DNA of 64,000 bases from positions 74,152,001 to 74,216,000 of the forward strand of contig NC_083701.1 in assembly GCF_033118175.1 (NCBI RefSeq), read 5' to 3'. Shown here piece after piece: positions 21,833 to 32,544 of this stretch (position 1 is the stretch's first letter; every line of letters starts with the position of its first letter). Both the position numbers and the translations under genes were made by a program. Under the pieces are notes generated by a model, which was given only the letters and a program-made list of their open reading frames with translations, had not been told where the DNA came from and did not search any database. The stretch comes from Dama dama (Eukaryota; Chordata; Mammalia; Artiodactyla; Cervidae).

Positions 21833-22229
21833 CTTATACATGTAACTCTTACAGTTAAAAGCAGACTTTTAGCATTTTGCTGAATAAGCTCTGCACTCAA
21901 TTCAAAACTGTGGAACAGGCACATCTGGCTGAGAAAAGCACTTGCAACAATGTTGTGCAATGAGTGAAAAGCTGTGACTCTGACAGCCAGACTCAACAAA
22001 CCCTGTGCGCTGTTGGGCAAGGCGAGCCTGTTCATTTTACTCCCTTTGTTCACCGTGTGAATCACGGGGTGAATCTTTTCACAGCATGCCTTTCCGAACG
22101 CCGATTGTATGACCTGGGCCTGTGATCAGGGCTGAAGGACCTCACTCATTCCTCTACGTTAGCGGCTCTCCATCCACAGGCCGAACAGAATTTCCCAGAG
22201 AGCTTTCAGGTCTCTCCTCCTGCACCCGC
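21833..22229. other. Unique sequence
   Basis: A faint MER5-like phrase is near 22180-22215. Nothing else is seen. Confidence 0.35.
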
Positions 22230-22650
22230 CCCACCAGTGCACACAACCTTCCATCTCTTTCTGTTCTCTTTGCCTGTTAAGCTGCTTGAGAAAAAATCAC
22301 CCACCTCGTTTCCACCTCTTTCCCTCTTTTCGCTGTTCAGTTCACTCCATCTCTACACAGACACTACATTTGTGGAGTTTCCTATAGACCTTCTGGTCAA
22401 ATCTAGCGGACAATTTACAGTTTGCATCTTTGTTGATCTTGTAGCTACTTTTGACACCATGAACCATTGTCTCTCCTTTAAAAACATTTTCCTTCATTTC
22501 TTTCCCTCCGTATTCTCCTGGTGTTCATTTGCACTTTTCTGGATTCCTTTTGAGTTTCCTTCAGAGGAATTTCCTAGAGCAAACTCCCCTCTGGCTCTCC
22601 CAGTCTCCCCCCACCGTATCACCCCTTATCACCAACCTTCCCCCTAAGCT
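22230..22650 (+). pseudogene. Fossil L2/CR1-clade reverse transcriptase
   Basis: A 136-codon frame at 22237-22647 includes VDLVATFDTMNHCL at about residues 66-79. This corresponds to the palm motif A of L2/CR1-clade LINE reverse transcriptases (pattern LDLSAAFDTVDHxLL). The following aromatic-rich stretch with SWCSFALF matches the order seen downstream of motif A in L2. Motif A keeps the FD pair, but motifs B and C are not found and no start or host exon structure is visible. That it stays open for 136 codons is probably chance in pyrimidine-rich sequence. I read it as an ancient L2 relic, not a gene. Confidence 0.6.
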
Positions 22651-24447
22651 TCACCATGTCTATTTCCGTCACCTTTAGAAGTCTTAACCTCCCCGACGGG
22701 GTTGTATTGCTTCCTCAGAATCCATCCCCTTCCCTAAAATCGAATCATTTAATCAAGAGTAGTAGGATAACCAGAACTGGAGGATCTAACACCCATAACA
22801 GATCATTCTCCTAGAATCCTCTGGTTTCTCTGCTCTCCCAGTTAGCCTGTGTCTAGTCCTCACTCACCACTGCAGCCTCAGTGTCCAAAGAAGGACCTGG
22901 TGCCTATCAGTATGTATCAGTGTGATTTTGACAGGAAGGAAGAGAAATTCCAACCGCAAATGACCAAAATAAACAAACAAACAAAATGCAATCTTTCACG
23001 TAACTGGAAGTCCAACAAAGAGTATAACAGGGCTTCACAATGTCAGCAAGAACTAAGGCTCTTTTCAGTCTCACCACTTGGTTATCGTCGGGGTCATCTT
23101 CTCGCTAAGGTCAATTCCACTCATCAGCATGAAAGCCGGTGGGAAGCAAGGTAAACTTACAGTGTTCCCTTGTTCAAGAAGAAATTCCTGCCCTTATGTA
23201 TTTCAGTAGCTCAAATTAACAGTGAATAATCAGTAACTGGCCCAGCCATTTTCAGTGCAGGGGCAGAAGAGAGGAAGACCTATTTGGAGTGTTTTACCCA
23301 CATGTGAAAATTCTTGAGATAGACAATACGTAAAACCAATCAAACTTCATGCATAGAAACCATAGTCCGCCATTTAAGAAAGTCTTTGCGATTTTCCCCC
23401 GTGTAAATCTCTCTTTTTATTCCCTTGACCAAGCCTTTCCAGGAGTAAGTTTTCCAACTATGCTCCAAATAGTATGCTTTGTCTTACAAACTTTATTCTG
23501 CTTTTCCACCACACCTCCCAACTCCTGAAGAATCAAGGTTCTGTGTGATTCTTCAAGTCTTGCTCTGAATCTCAGAAAAGGAAAAAAAAAAATTTCAGAA
23601 GCCTTCTGAAAACCCTATTGATGAATGATTGGACCTCTCAAAACCTTCAGATTCTTCCAGCTCATTCACATCGCCCAAGCTCCAAACACTGACAAAAAGC
23701 CACTGGAGGCAAGATGCTTTTCCTCTTTGCGGAGCAGCCTTCTGGACGTTTCCTGGTTCTGCTATTGCGCTTCCTCTTGCTCTGTTTCAGATCTGTTTCC
23801 TGTCCCCTGGCTTACCTGCTATTTTTAGCCCCGTCCCCTGGATTTGTCAGTTGCATTTATCCCAGATTAAACCTCAGCATTTTCTCAAAGCTTTGCTTGA
23901 GCTGTGCCCCAGCTGCTTCTGTCCTGACTACCTCGGGCTGTCAAACTCCAGGTGGTCAAATCCTCTCCATTGTCCTGCGTGTGGATGCTTCCCCCCTTCC
24001 TTATGCCCCGTTATGTTTAAATTCCTTTTCATCATCCTTATTTATCAGTCTACACTGAGAGTTTAGGCTATCAGTGTTCGTCTAAACACTAATTTCTCCC
24101 TGTTCATCACCCATTACCGAATCACCCACACAAGGAAGAACTGACCTTTACATGATATAAAACACCGTTGCCTCTCCCAGACCAGAGGGACAGGCTCAGC
24201 TCAGGCTAAAAAAATCTAGTTCCTGTTAGCAGGTCCAGGTCCTATTTGGTTCCACTCGAGTTATAAGTGAATCTTGTCTAATTGAAGATCTGGCTCACTC
24301 CAGAGAAAACAGTATCTGAGTTGAGAATCGGTTGAAATGAATGAATTCAGGCCTGCCTGGGTTTTTAATAACTGAAAGGCTTCTTTACATATGAAGTTGG
24401 GAAGATGATAACATCAATCATTAAGAAAGAGCAACACAAAAATTTAG
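22651..24447. other. Unassigned 1.8-kb stretch
   Basis: Pyrimidine-rich on the plus strand, with overlapping frames at 23625-24066 that show no family resemblance. An A-rich run lies at 23582-23591. The old LTR or L2 origin of parts cannot be excluded. Confidence 0.35.
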
Positions 24448-24676
24448 ACCAGAGGTGGAGGAACTTTTCCACAATGAGCCAGATAGCAAATAATTTCAGC
24501 TGTGTGGGCCTTACAGGTTCTGTTGCCAAATACTCTGCTCTGCTTTTGTAATGTGACAGCAGCCATAGACAGTATTAAGTGAGTAGGCACGGCTATATTC
24601 CAAAAATGCTTTTGTTTACAGAAACAGGTGGTGGGCCAGACTTGGCTCGTGGGCAGCCTAGATGACCAATGCCTAG
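24448..24676. repeat. hAT-Charlie-type MER relic
   Basis: 'ccagaggtggaggaactttt', 'gccagatagcaaataatttc', 'tgtgggccttacaggttctg', 'gacagcagccatagacagta' and 'gtggtgggccagacttggct' follow a short non-autonomous hAT element with degenerate inverted ends. Confidence 0.75.
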
Positions 24677-24864
24677 ATGTTGGAGATGGATGGAGGGCAC
24701 CTCCCTGGGCCGTGGTGTGTGTCAGGAATGAGAAGACGTGGGGCTCCTGGTGGGAGGTTGATCTGATGGAAAATAATATGAAACACTGCCACATTCACAC
24801 AAACCCAGATATTTCATAAAGTGGAATACAACACTGGACCTTGTTGAGGCAGGTTCTTAGGAAA

Positions 24865-25645
24865 GCATTTTTTAAATTGACGTATAGTTGATTTCAACTA
24901 TAGTCATTGGAAGTCATCCATCAGTCATTGGAAGGACTGATGTTGAAGCTGAAACTCCAATACTTTGGCCACCTGATGCGAAGAACTGACTCATCTGAAA
25001 AGACCCTGATACTGGGAAAGATTGAGGGCAGGAGGAGAAGGGGACGACAGAGGATGAGGTGGTTGGATGGCATCACCAAATCAATGGACATGGGTTTGGG
25101 TGAATTCTGGGAGCTGGTGATGGACAGGGAGGCCTGGTGTGCTGCAGATCATGGGGTTACAAAGAATCAGACACGACTGAGCAACTGAACTGAACTGGAC
25201 TGATAGTTGATTTATAGTATTGTGTGTTAGTTTCAGGTGTACAACATAGTGATCCAGTATTTTTGCAGATTATATTCCAGATTATATAGGTTATTACAGG
25301 ATAAGGGCTCCGATAGCCTGTAGCATACAGTATGCTCTCGCTGTTTAGCTATTTAATACATAGCAGTTTGTATCTTTTAATCTCATGCTCTGGTTTGTGC
25401 CTCCACCCCTTCCCTCTCCCCTTTGTCAACCAGAAGTTCGATTCTATTTCTGTGAGCTTGTTTCTGCTTTGCATATGTACTCATTTATATTCGTTTTTAG
25501 ATGCTACATATCTGATACCATCTATTATTTGTCTTCGACATTTCACTAAGCACAGTATTCTCAAGGTCCACCCAATGCTGACACAAATGACGGTATTTCT
25601 TTCTTTTTTATAGCTGAGTAATATCCCACTGTATCTTTATACGCC
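24865..25645 (-). mobile_element. L1M 3' region, split by BovB
   Basis: L1 reverse complement resumes after the insertion: 'tgtgtgttagtttcaggtgt', 'caaccagaagttcgattcta' and 'ctcaaggtccacccaatgct'. The BovB occupies 24895-25202. Confidence 0.9.
24895..25202 (+). mobile_element. BovB 3' end inserted in L1M
   Basis: A 5'-truncated BovB of ~300 bp ending in degenerate GAACT units. The target-site duplication 'atagttgattt', taken from L1, is exact at 24884-24894 and 25203-25213. At its 5' junction 'agtcat..cattggaag' sequence is partly repeated (24903-24933). Confidence 0.95.
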
Positions 25646-26255
25646 GCCTCTGCTTAACTGGGAATACATTTTGACTCTCCTCTGCCATTAGAGGAACTCG
25701 GGTGCGAAGGTTGGAGGAATGCTGGCTGGGAGACACGTCTGTAACTGATGACTGCATGGGCAGCCCTGGGGTCTTGTCCAATCGCGGGGCCTTCATTCCC
25801 CACTGAAGTCTGAACCATGGCTAGCGCTGCGCCTGCTGCCTTGTCTTGGGACTCACAAGCTTCGCCCTCTTCTGGGATGTCACGGTGGTCCCTGCCTGCT
25901 GGCCGGTGAGACCCACAGGCTCTCTTGGCAGTTTCCCAGAAGAACCCAGTTATTTGATCATCGCGTCCTGACATGTGCTGCTGCTGTTCTGCTGAAGTTT
26001 CTGCAGCTTTCAGGTCTCTTCTGGTTCATCACACACCTGCATATTACACCGTCAGTCCTCATCACTCTCAGTCCATAATCGTGCTTCACCTACCCACCAA
26101 AATTTATGTGTAGCCCCTCAGATCAATACTGATGGCAGTTTCACGGTCGTGGCCATCACATGCAAAGAGGTGAAACACACCGGCTGCCCGTTTACAAGAT
26201 CCCAGCTGAGGTCAAACCAGGCAGTGTTCTGCATTCCGGTTCTAGTTCTCAGACT
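25646..26255. other. Unique sequence
   Basis: Moderately GC-rich. A minus frame at 25654-25974 (106 codons) has no family resemblance. Confidence 0.4.
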
Positions 26256-26259
26256 GTAG

Positions 26260-26925
26260 CACGTTGTTTTTTTTTTTTGAAGCGTCTTCAGTGTCACATT
26301 TTGCACATTTTTGGGCATTTGGGGGTAGATTTTGCTCTTTATAATGGCCTCCAAGCATAATACTGTGTGAAGTATCCCTGAGTGCAAGAAGGTTGTGACA
26401 TATCTCACAGAGAAAGCACAAATGTTGGATAAGCTTCATTCAGAGATGAGTCATGATGTGACTCAGGAATTTAATGCTAATGAATCAATAATACATCTTT
26501 AATGAAGTGCCTGTAGAAAAACACATTTGTGCTCAAACACTTTCGTCATAACCGGCACTTTTCGACCCCGTGGACTGTAGCCCACCAGGCTCCTCTGTCG
26601 GTGGGATTTCCCAGCAAGAATCCTGGAGTGTGTTGCCATGTCCTTCTCCAGGGGATCTTTCCGACCCAGGGATCAAACCCACATCTCCTGCGGCCCCTGC
26701 ATTGGCAGGTGAATTCTTTACCACTGAGCCACCAGGGAAGCCAAAAAAAAGAAACACATATAAAACAAGATTGTGTATTGATTAGTTGGCAAAAATGTTG
26801 TGACCAGGGGCTCACAGAGACCTAGTTCTGTGTTTCCCTCAGCGTCAATAGCTCAGTATTTGCTAATTCAGTATTCAGTGATTTTATAGAATGCAGCTAC
26901 CACAAAGAACAAGAACCCACTGTAA
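26260..26925 (+). mobile_element. Tigger-type (pogo/mariner) DNA transposon relic
   Basis: From 26345, 'atggcctccaagcataatac' opens a transposase-like N-terminus. It reads MASKHNTV, an in-frame TGA, then IPECKKVV, EKAQMLDKLHSEM and EFNANESII. This is the helix-turn-helix order of Tigger transposases. After the nested SINE it continues at 26745 ('acaagattgtgtattgatta', 'aaaatgttgtgaccaggggc', 'gctcagtatttgctaattca') and ends 'cccactgta' at about 26922. Non-functional. Confidence 0.75.
26527..26742 (-). mobile_element. Bov-tA SINE inside Tigger relic
   Basis: A complete reverse element, 'gtgctcaaacactttcgtca' to head 'gagccaccagggaagcc'. The 8-bp duplication 'aaacacat' is at 26519-26526 and 26752-26759, after an A-rich spacer. 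Confidence 0.93.
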
Positions 26926-27019
26926 GTCCACAAGCAGAACCCTGTGAACTTTGGGCCCAGTGTCAACCTCTCTCAAGGGTGGCCCATCATTTTGCCAAGC
27001 CAGGCTCTGGAAGCCTTGA

Positions 27020-27172
27020 TATTCAGACAGTAGACCAGTAGCACCTAAGAGGTTATTAGCCTTGCAGAATCCCAGGCCGCAACCCAGATGTAAGAATCAG
27101 AATCTGTATCTAAACGAGATTCCCAGGCAATTCACCTTTGCATTGACATTTGAGAAGTACTGCTTGAAGGCA
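27020..27172 (-). repeat. MER5A-like hAT relic
   Basis: 'gcagaatcccaggccgcaac', 'aagaatcagaatctgtatct', 'attcccaggcaattcacctt' and 'tgagaagtactgcttg' follow MER5-type order. Confidence 0.7.
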
Positions 27173-27284
27173 CGTCCATCAGGCCCACAATTATCTCACT
27201 GGTCATTTCTTTTCCCTGGTTACACCAGAAACATCTTTAGTTTTCAAATGTCAAACACTTCTCCTGGTCAGTTACATATTTCTA

Positions 27285-27575
27285 GTTTGGTATTCTCCAT
27301 TCACTCATTCACCAATTCATTAATTGAATCAACAAGCTTTTTTTTTCCCTGAGCATCCATTCTATAGCAGGTATAATGCTGACAGTGAGATTACCCAGGA
27401 AAAAGCACTCAAAGACCCCCATTCTGTTAGGGGCACAGCCTGCAAAGCAACGCTGTAAATGAATGAGGAGACGGCAGGAATACAGCCACAAAAGAGGCGC
27501 TAAGGTGGCAGAAAAAGTAATACTAGATGAATGTGTCTGTGACTACTTCCTGGAGGAGTTATTTTGAACACAAAG
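27285..27575 (-). repeat. L2 LINE 3' end
   Basis: 'attcactcattcaccaattc', 'cattctatagcaggtataat', 'ctgttaggggcacagcctgc' and 'tacttcctggaggagttatt' fit the reverse L2 end. Confidence 0.6.
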
Positions 27576-28172
27576 CACCTTCAATCTCTGTCAATATGAT
27601 TTAGCAAAGAAGAGGGTGTTTCGAAGAATTCATTAATCCTTTCAAATCTAATATGTAAAAAAAAAACCCAAATCTAATATGTAACATTCCCTACACATAC
27701 ACACCACAACTAGATTATAATAATTTTGCTACACAGAAACAAAAATAACAGTAACAACAAAAGAAGTGTTATCTAAGAAATAAGCACAGAATAAATACAG
27801 GAAGTTTTGTTGTATCCACCCTTCAAGTGTCTTTTTATCCAGCTTAATAATTCAATTTCCCTTTCCTTTCCTTACAGGTTCTGAAGATTCTGCACAATGT
27901 GAAATTTTTGATCATTTTTTGATCTTTTACCTAATGTGATCTTTTTCAGGTCAGAACTCAACAAAGGAAGTTAACTGTTTTCCTGTATGTCTCTTAAGAA
28001 GTCACAAGTTTATTTCCCCTTTTATATTAAATTATATGACAGAATTGCAAAACAAAAAAGGAAAAGATATTGAATCAAATGAACTGTTGATTTGCTGGCC
28101 TCAACAGTCACTTAGACCCTTCTGAAAAGCTTTCTCTTTTGAGTACAAGAAAGTCACAATTTAGCTGGCTCT
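27576..28172. other. Unique AT-rich sequence
   Basis: The phrase 'cccaaatctaatatgtaa' near 27668 partly repeats 'caaatctaatatgtaaaa' at 27644. No gene or repeat family recognised. Confidence 0.4.
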
Positions 28173-28183
28173 CATTTTTCACT

Positions 28184-28458
28184 CGGAGAAGGCAATGGCA
28201 CCCCACTCCAGTGTTCTTGCCTGGAAAATCCCATGGACGGAGGAGCCTGGTAGGCTGCAGTCCATGGGGTCGCTAATAGCAGGACATGACTGAGTGACTT
28301 CACTTTCACTTTTCACTTTCCTGCCTTGGAGAAGGAAATGGCAACCCACTCCAGTGTTCTTGCCTGGAGAATCCCAGGGACGGGGGAGCCTGGTGGGCTG
28401 CCGTCTACGGAGTCGCACAGAGTCGGACACAACTGAAGTGACTCAGCAGCAGCAGCAG
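28184..28458 (+). mobile_element. BOV-A2 SINE (Bov-A dimer) with 11-bp TSD
   Basis: Two Bov-A units joined by a 'ttcactttcactt'-type linker (28301-28320), ending in AGC units. The target-site duplication 'catttttcact' is exact at 28173-28183 and 28459-28469. Diagnostic of bovid-type ruminant genomes. Confidence 0.97.
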
Positions 28459-28499
28459 CATTTTTCACTGCTTGTCACAAAAATGCCTCTAAGCTGGTC

Positions 28500-28640
28500 T
28501 CTATTAGCCTCTCTAGTTTACAAATGAGAAACCTGAGGCCCTGGAAAGTAAAGTGATTTTATGTTATGAGTCAGCAGAGCCCTGGAAAGCAAGGAGGAAA
28601 TATGAGCTGTAGGCAACTGCGGATAAGCTGGTTCTTAAAT
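28500..28640 (-). repeat. MIR SINE
   Basis: 'tttacaaatgagaaacctga', 'ggccctggaaagtaaagtga' and 'gagtcagcagagccctggaa' fit reverse MIR. Confidence 0.65.
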
Positions 28641-29127
28641 CAGCGAGTGACCTTATGAAGAGGTAAATTTGAAATGAAAAACTATAATTAACTCTCTAAG
28701 CTGGAGCTCTGTTCCATTATATTTGTTTTGGAATAACGAAAACATTCTTACAATTTCAAGAAATAAGTTAAAGGAAGGCTGAGAGGGAATGGGGAGCATT
28801 TTCAAATCGTGCGAGTTACGAGGTCGTGCTACCGTCCTGACGGCTGCCGGGCCACGGACACGTGTGATAGGTGTGTAACGAGGCGGAGAGGGTGCTATGG
28901 AGTGTACTGGGGGGACACATGCATATACTAACGCACTCCCGGGTACAAGAGGTCTGAGTCATCCAGGAAGCCATCAATAAATTAACACAAGGCTCCTCTC
29001 GATCCACTTCTACAGTCGTCGGAAGCTGGCGTATCATCGAGGGATGGATTTTGCCATGTGGACTGAGAATAATCATCCAGGATGCCCATCTAAGAAGGTA
29101 GAGAGTTTGAGAAGCCGGAGCAGCTGG
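28641..29127. other. Unique sequence, locally CpG-bearing
   Basis: CpG frequency rises from about 28805 onward. No gene recognised. A 133-codon frame from 29044 runs through the following MIR and is not convincing. Confidence 0.4.
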
Positions 29128-29240
29128 GGGCCTGGAGTGCAGGGCGGTAGACCCGGCACCGCCTCTAACTCACTCTGGGACAAGTCTTCCTGGGCAAGTC
29201 CTTTCCTGTCTGTTTATTCATCCGCAATGAGGAAAGGGAA
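29128..29240 (+). repeat. MIR SINE
   Basis: 'cctctaactcactctgggac', 'tgggcaagtcctttcctgtc' and 'tttattcatccgcaatgagg' fit the MIR core. Confidence 0.55.
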
Positions 29241-29499
29241 GCGAAGGAGACAGTCCCCAGCATCCCACACAGATCTGGGGCTCTCTGGTCGTATATTTGC
29301 ACGACCTGCTCCCAGTGGGCCCCAAGGGAGACCCACCGTGGCCACTGCCCGCCGAGCCACGCCTGGGCTCGCGTATCAACAGGCAGCCGATGATGCCGCA
29401 AGCTCAGTCCTCTCGTCCCGTCCCTTCTCAGATGCTGTTCCCTAAGTGGGAAAACTCCTCTGAGATTCCTCCCAGCATATAAGTAATTTTGAAGTCTGG

Positions 29500-29680
29500 C
29501 AGGGTGGAGTTCAAATCCTATTTTCCTTAATTACTGACTGTGTGTTGGTTGGCTGTGGTTCCACGCTTACGGCCTGGGCTCTTGCTAGGCTTCGGTTTCT
29601 TCATCCACGAAATGGGTACAATGACATTGGTTTCACGGTTTTCTTGTACGGATTAAACATAAGGGAGCGCTGAGTGATTC
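29500..29680 (+). repeat. MIR SINE
   Basis: 'ggtggagttcaaatcctatt', 'aggcttcggtttcttcatcc' and 'cacgaaatgggtacaatgac' follow MIR order. Confidence 0.7.
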
Positions 29681-30227
29681 TGCCCGAGAGAATGCCGGCC
29701 ACTGTGACGGATTTCAAACACCCTCGCTCCTGTCCCACTTTCTCCACGCTCTGCAGGGTGTTGGTGCTGAGAGACTAAGGGACAGCATTCAAGGTCAAGT
29801 GTTAGACAGCCTTCAGGCAGGAGGTACGGATCTGGCTCCTCACGAAACCATTAGGTAGGCAGGCGCACATTCCGCTTACGCAGCAGGTCCAGACCTCCGT
29901 GCACCGCCACGTCTAGCAGACGGGAGTCTTGGGCCCGCGCCAGTCACCGCTGCAGACGGGGCAAGCGCAGGGGGCAGCGGGCAGAAGCTCTGCCCGTCTG
30001 ACGGCCCGCGCTTATGCCACAGCTGTGGGGCCGAAGACCTGAAATAAGCTCCCTCTAATGTGGGTGGTGGGGCTTCTGTAACGGGCTGATGTAAAGCTTG
30101 GACAAGCTGGAAGACGCTGGAGCAGCCAAATTGCCCAGAGGAAGGAGGGGAGACAGGCGGGATCGCGGCCCGTGGGAAAGGATTAAGGTGCTGTTGGTGC
30201 AAACCTCAACACACACAAAACCTTAAA
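29681..30227. other. CpG-bearing unassigned block
   Basis: GC-rich, with CpG clusters at 29870-30010 and 30155-30175. The word 'gcagacggg' occurs at 29917 and 29951, and its complement 'cccgtctg' at about 29992. 'ggcccgcgc' occurs twice. The minus frame at 29876-30202 (108 codons) has no family resemblance. Confidence 0.4.
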
Positions 30228-30230
30228 TTT

Positions 30231-30256
30231 AAAAAAAAAAAGTCTTTTTTTTTTTT
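30231..30256. repeat. A11-gtc-T12 inverted homopolymer
   Basis: Eleven A followed by 'gtc' and twelve T make a perfect 11-bp hairpin with a 3-base loop. It may mark two retro-inserts joined tail to tail, but no element body is recognised on either side. Confidence 0.6.
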
Positions 30257-30262
30257 CTTTTT

Positions 30263-30737
30263 ATTTAAACCATCTATAGCAAGGAAGGGGTAAGAAATTC
30301 ACCCTCTGAATTCAGACTTTGGATAAACAACGTCAATATGAAAGTTCCTAAGTATGCTTTAAATAAGAAGCACGAAGGACAAGCTGCGCATCTGGACAGA
30401 GGCCTCTCGGGACCGTTCGCTGGCAGAAAGCGCTCATAGAAAATCCTGAGCCCAAGGGGCTTTGCTCCAATTTCCCAGGTTGATGCTCCCCACCGACCTC
30501 TGCCCTCACCCCCACAACACGCACACACACACTCCTTTTGTTCTGAGCTTAGATTCTAAGAAAATCAACCGTAGTAAGAACATGGCAAGGAAACTTTAAA
30601 ATGCTTTACACAGCCTGCACTTAAGTCTGGATTCTCATTTTTAGAGAAGAAATCCACAACACAGAATGACTGAAACGTCGGAAGCCCCACACTGCGAAGA
30701 GACGCCAAACGGCCCCTCCAGAGAATCCAGGGGGGCT
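30263..30737. other. Unique sequence
   Basis: No repeat, exon or RNA gene recognised. Confidence 0.4.
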
Positions 30738-30860
30738 CTACAGGGGTCACCAGTTTATTTTGTACCAGGTGCAAAGCAGGAATTGAAAGATGCAAAAAAT
30801 TAAGAAAGGGCGGTCACCGACTTTAAGGGGTTCACAGGTCAATGGAGCGCAACAGACTCT
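30738..30860 (-). repeat. L2/MIR-type ancient repeat (weak)
   Basis: 'taccaggtgcaaagcaggaa' and 'ccgactttaaggggttcaca' resemble the reverse L2 end. Confidence 0.35.
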
Positions 30861-30904
30861 CTTTAGCAAAGCGGGAACTCAGTTACGGAAGCCTCCCTTT
30901 GCAG

Positions 30905-31145
30905 AGGCAGACGCCCAAGGAGCAAAGCTGGCGGGAGGTCTCAGGCAGTGGAATCGTGCTGGCCTCACATGCCCACCGCCCGCGCGTTCCTTCCTCGTCC
31001 TTTCCGAGCCCGCTGTGCAGACTGCCAGGTGAGGACAGTGTTGATCGCGAACCCGAAGGGAAACGTCACACTGCGGAGCAGTCTGCCCGCGTCCCGTGCG
31101 CGTAGCTTTGCGGCTCGTGCGCTCCGCTTTGTACGTGGCGAATGC
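30905..31145. other. CpG-island-like block
   Basis: I count about 23 CpG in the 186 bases from 30960 to 31145, far above the rest of the window. A perfect 5' splice-donor consensus CAG|GTGAGG lies at 31026-31034. 'acgtcac' CRE-like half sites occur at 31072 and 31265. No coding frame of known family is present, so a non-coding first exon or an orphan island is possible but unproven. Confidence 0.5.
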
Positions 31146-32544
31146 TGCTGCCATCCCTTTCATACCAAAGAATGCTTTCTAAAAAATAATGTTTCACATT
31201 AAGCAAATGTGTCATCTTCAAGACGAGTGTTCTACTAGTTTTGCTGGTTGTCCTAACATCTCGAGACGTCACATGGGTAAGGGACAAATTCCTGCTGTTC
31301 TTAGGCAGATATTTTCATAATCTTTAAGACACAGTGATTGTCAGTCAGTATTTTTAGGTTTCAGTTCAGAAAATAAAAAACACAGTTCTGGCCATGAGTC
31401 GAGGTGACTTGGACTTTCAGAGTCAGTATCATGCTTGAAGAACTCTTGACTTTAATCCTATGAAATAAAGGGCAGGGTGATCATTTGCAAGTTCAGGAGA
31501 AATATAGGATTTGAGTCTGAGACTGTACAGTTAAATGATGTCATCCTATGAATCACTGGAATTATTGGTGTTTCTGAAGCTTCACTTCTTTCCTTGCATT
31601 AGTAATCTTGTACTTAGGCACCGCTGCCAAGGTGCTCGGGTGCTACCGTGCATCACCCAGAAGCGCGGGTCTCACTCTGTAGGGCCTGACAAAACGGGCC
31701 GGGAGGGGAGAGACGCGTCTGCATCAGGCTCTGGCACGCACGTGAAGCCGCCAAGCATGACTGTTCGATGATGAATTTCAAAGATTGGCAAAAAATTGGC
31801 AAGATCTTGTATAGGAAACAGTGGCTGTGGGTGGACCTACGTCAAGATGGGATCTTGATCTGTTTTCCCCTCCAAGAAAATGAGTACTAGGTTAGAGACC
31901 TTCCTGAGAATAAAAAGGAACTGAAAGAAACATCTGTCTTCACACAATCTTTTCTTCTACTCAAGCAAGGCAGGTTACTATCGGGAAGAAGAAGCAAGTG
32001 CAGCAGGAGAGGAGGAAGGGCTCTCATCTGAAGGGAAACATCTGAACGTCAAACGACTGAGACATTCAGGCTAGATTCAATGATTCAAGACTGAGCCGAA
32101 CTCCTAATCGCCTCATCTGTTGGTGTTCCTTTCAGGTTGGCCAGGTTTATATAAAATCAGAGAGCAGTATGTTCCTGTTCTGTGTGCTCTTTCCCCTCGT
32201 GACCTCCCACAGATCCTGTGAATAGGTACCTGAGGCTTCTGTGAAAGGAAAGTAAGTGAGCTTGAAGCAGTTTGTAGGGGGCTGGGTGTTCTTCAGGGGG
32301 TGAAGCCCCCCAACTCTGCCCAGCCCCGCCCTCCTGAAGGCACTAGTGAAGCGTGGAGAATATCCTTCTACTAGTATGCTCCCTGTAAAAAATGATGCAT
32401 TGAAAAATAAACACAAGAGTCCGTGAGTTCTGATTTTCAAAAAGAGAGCAATAAGTGAACACCAGCCTGATCAAACATTGAAACGCGTAAAATGTGTGTG
32501 TGAAACAGTGAGGCAGCCATGCATTAGCAGACAGATTAAAGGAA
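31146..32544. other. Unique sequence, 1.4 kb
   Basis: A second smaller CpG cluster lies at 31615-31760. No recognisable repeat or gene. Confidence 0.4.

Noticed and set aside
23625..24066. Three overlapping frames of 67-145 codons
   Set aside because: Different frames of the same pyrimidine-rich sequence without any recognisable domain.
28443..28460. AGC/CAG repeat as a disease-type microsatellite
   Set aside because: It is the normal tail of the BOV-A2 SINE.
29044..29445. 133-codon plus-strand frame
   Set aside because: It crosses a MIR SINE and has no recognisable domain.
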